Positions 63,999-64,000 of a DNA stretch of 64,000 bases are shown in pieces; the first letter of the stretch is position 1; each line of letters opens with the position of its first letter. The DNA is from Diaporthe sp. PMI_573 (taxonomy: Eukaryota > Ascomycota > Sordariomycetes > Diaporthales > Diaporthaceae): the NCBI GenBank assembly GCA_021399435.1, contig JAJTUP010000002.1, forward strand, positions 1,984,001 to 2,048,000, read 5' to 3'. A program made the position numbers and the translations under genes. Below the pieces are notes generated by a model. The model was not told where the DNA came from. It made no database searches and saw only the letters and a list, made by a program, of their open reading frames with translations.

Positions 63999-64000
63999 TG

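Overview
This window is nuclear DNA of a filamentous ascomycete, most likely a Sordariomycete. That placement is an inference from gene structure (many introns of 50-100 bp with GTAAGT-type donors and CAG/TAG acceptors), GC-rich coding sequence, and gene content: RSP5, MPP10, a Pab2-type RRM protein, complex I PSST, an orphan QutR-type repressor and a 7TM-RGS receptor. There is no bacterial-type operon, CRISPR array, rRNA gene or convincing tRNA.

Layout. 1-2.9 kb: no confident gene, one coding-looking fragment. 2.9-5.2 kb (-): quinate-repressor-like protein. 5.3-10.2 kb: gene-poor. 10.2-12.5 kb (+): six-exon YtcJ-type amidohydrolase with a one-base frameshift in a C run. 12.8-14.1 kb (-): nitronate monooxygenase. 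15-16.4 kb (-): conserved-looking basic protein of unknown function. 17.4-28.1 kb is the housekeeping core: Pab2 (+), RSP5 (+), complex I PSST subunit (-) and MPP10 (-). 32-33.7 kb (+): SPX protein with three C-terminal membrane segments (Vtc5-like). 34.2-44.8 kb is an accessory block: small secreted protein with a GC-AG intron, decayed PDR-type ABC transporter, GH79 glycosidase, DUF3445 (haem N-demethylase-like) protein, and a Dal5-like MFS transporter carrying a one-base frameshift. 44.8-48.3 kb: gene-free and partly AT-rich. 48.3-51.1 kb (+): caspase-like domain joined to four C2H2 fingers, the most unusual gene here. 53-59 kb (+): secreted GH43 exo-1,3-galactanase-like enzyme with CBM35, and secreted GH31 alpha-glucosidase. 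62-64 kb (+): 7TM-RGS signalling protein, ending just before the window does.

How the genes relate. GH79, GH43 and GH31 are predicted secreted enzymes acting on arabinogalactan side chains and starch-type glucans; the MFS and decayed ABC genes are transport functions. The core genes serve ubiquitin ligation, mRNA 3'-end/poly(A) biology, respiration and ribosome biogenesis and are not functionally linked to one another. I see no secondary-metabolite cluster. Exon boundaries were placed by eye from splice consensus, reading phase and family motifs; transcript data would be needed to confirm them.
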